From: Propionibacteriaceae bacterium | GTDB taxonomy: Bacteria > Actinomycetota > Actinomycetes > Propionibacteriales > Propionibacteriaceae | Direction: 5' to 3' | Assembly: GCA_030528545.1 (NCBI GenBank) | Contig: JAUMYR010000133.1 | Span: 1 to 7,287 of the forward strand | DNA: 7,287 bases | Shown here: one piece after another, positions 6,444 to 7,287 of the stretch | Numbering within the stretch: the stretch's first letter is position 1 | How the letters are laid out: each line of letters begins with the position of its first letter | Program-made: the position numbers and the translations under genes | The notes under the pieces: model-generated | Seen by the model: only the letters and a program-made list of their open reading frames with translations | The model's database searches: none | Told to the model about the DNA's origin: nothing

Positions 6444-7052
6444 TCAGTTCAGCTGGCCGAGCACTTGGACCACGCTGCACAGCCCTTGATGCGCCATGCC
6501 CTCGAAGATTCTGCGCTCGTTCAGGCGCACGTCGAGGCGCCAGCCCGGCCACTCAGCGAGTACCCGCTCCCTGGTCATCAGCACCGATTCGTCATCTGGC
6601 CCGCCGGAGCTGAGCGACAGCTGGCCCGGCGTGAACTCCTCCATTAGCAACAGCCCCCTCACGCCCATGCGGGGCGTCAGCGCGTGGGCGATCAGCCGCC
6701 GCATGGGCCCAGGCAGGTGCGGGAAGATCACCACCAGCGCGTCCCAGGGACCCGCCGCGGCATCGGAGTTCACCCATTCGGCGAGGTCACCCAGCTGCGC
6801 GTCAATCTCTACGCCCCTCTCGGCGGCGAGCGCGAGAGCCTTGTCCACTCCGGCCCCAGACCAGTCGACGCTGGTCACGCGATGACCCTGCCCAGCCAGC
6901 CAGACCCCATTACGCCCCTCCCCATCGGCCAGACACAGGACCCGGGAAGACGGACGCAGCAACAGCGCCTGCTGCTTCAGGAAATCATTGGGCCGGTAGC
7001 CGTAGACATAGTTCGGGTGGGAATACCGCTGATTCCAATACTCGATGCTCAC
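6444..7052 (-). CDS. Class I SAM-dependent methyltransferase
   Basis: A 202-aa cytoplasmic enzyme with the Rossmann-like methyltransferase fold. The start region WNQRYSHPNYVYGYRPNDFL (6-25) is typical of small TehB/thiopurine-methyltransferase-like proteins. Motif I is VLCLADGEGRNGVWLA (38-53), the S-adenosylmethionine-binding glycine loop, in the distinctive 'LADGEGRN' form of one COG0500 subgroup. D63 in SVDWS is the acidic residue expected to bind the ribose hydroxyls, and LGDLAEW (87-93) gives the adenine-side acid. The C-terminal half has the usual strands (ALVVIFPH, GLLLMEEF, ending near LCSVVQVLG). Translation begins at a GTG that overlaps the stop of the preceding gene by 4 nt (GTGA), so the two are translationally coupled. 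A 62-bp gap separates it from the TetR operon. The methyl acceptor cannot be told; small thiol or metalloid compounds are known for relatives, but that is only a suggestion. Confidence 0.86.
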   Translation of the reverse strand: MSIEYWNQRYSHPNYVYGYRPNDFLKQQALLLRPSSRVLCLADGEGRNGVWLAGQGHRVTSVDWSGAGVDKALALAAERGVEIDAQLGDLAEWVNSDAAAGPWDALVVIFPHLPGPMRRLIAHALTPRMGVRGLLLMEEFTPGQLSLSSGGPDDESVLMTRERVLAEWPGWRLDVRLNERRIFEGMAHQGLCSVVQVLGQLN

Positions 7053-7287
7053 TGGAACATCGCCGCACGGGTTCCGGGCTCTTGAGCCAGCAGCTCGCGG
7101 GCCTTGGCCACGACGTTGTGCTCGGCGAGCAGCTCATACCTCATCGCCACGGTGTGGCGGACCGAGTTGAAATCCCGCTTGCCTCCCGACATCGCATAGC
7201 CAAGACCAGCGGTCAAAACACCCACCATCACCCCGAGCAACAGACCGGCCAGCAGCATCACGGCAAGCGCACTATTGGGGATGAATA
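7049..7287 (-). CDS. Membrane-anchored 'general stress protein' (YflT/GSP17M-like), C-terminal part
   Basis: The frame is open through the right window edge, so only the last 78 residues are seen. They comprise one hydrophobic hairpin or helix rich in Leu, Val and Gly (about LAVMLLAGLLLGVMVGVLTAG without a charge), then GYAMSGGKRDF, NSVRHTVAMRYELLAEH and ARELLAQ. This pattern of a Gly-rich membrane segment followed by G-[RK]-R-D-F, V-A-x-R-Y-E-[LV]-L and ARELL matches the end of actinobacterial proteins annotated as general stress proteins (PF11181-like), as I remember the family. The biochemical role of that family is not established. A GTG at 7261 could serve as an internal start, but the residues before it continue the hydrophobic segment, so the true start lies beyond the window. 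The stop overlaps the methyltransferase GTG. Confidence 0.68.
   Translation of the reverse strand, partial: FIPNSALAVMLLAGLLLGVMVGVLTAGLGYAMSGGKRDFNSVRHTVAMRYELLAEHNVVAKARELLAQEPGTRAAMFQ

Noticed and set aside
6382..6552. Longer version of the TetR gene starting at an ATG at 6552
   Set aside because: It would overlap the end of the methyltransferase by over 100 bp and add 57 residues of low-complexity sequence before the helix-turn-helix. The GTG at 6381 gives the family's normal N-terminus.
1..7287. CRISPR arrays, tRNA or rRNA genes, insertion sequences
   Set aside because: I saw no regularly spaced repeats, no tRNA or rRNA signatures, and no transposase-like protein in any frame.

Overview
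The window is high-GC DNA with long minus-strand coding frames, Shine-Dalgarno sites of the GGAGG type, GTG starts, 4-nt gene overlaps and protein families typical of Actinobacteria. I cannot name the genus. Every gene I can support lies on the minus strand, so transcription runs from position 7287 towards position 1.

Right part (7287 to about 6444): the C-terminal end of a small membrane-anchored protein resembling the actinobacterial 'general stress protein' (YflT/GSP17M-like) family overlaps by 4 nt a class I SAM-dependent methyltransferase. After a 62-bp gap comes a three-gene operon: a TetR-family repressor (6381 to 5773), an ABC ATPase (5769 to 4891) and a large duplicated 534-aa permease (4894 to 3290) of the 'polyketide antibiotic exporter' (TnrB2/TnrB3-like, COG3559-like) type. 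The TetR gene appears to start at a GTG at 6381. A -10-like hexamer lies seven bases upstream, which suggests a leaderless transcript, and a perfect palindrome sits inside the first codons as a candidate autoregulatory operator. A strong hairpin (3229-3280) closes the operon 9 nt after the permease stop.

Middle (about 2491 to 3228): roughly 740 bp with no convincing gene. It holds the leader of the next operon, a 14-bp palindrome and a patch that looks less GC-rich than its surroundings.

Left part (2490 to 1): a secreted 736-aa protein with NodB-like polysaccharide deacetylase motifs, resembling the fungal galactosaminogalactan deacetylase Agd3. It is followed 20 bp later by the first 86 codons of a PelF-type glycosyltransferase (EGTYPVTTGGVSTW motif). 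This pairing suggests the start of a Pel-like exopolysaccharide operon that continues beyond position 1, with an Agd3-like enzyme in the modification role that PelA fills in Pseudomonas. This is the most interesting part of the window.
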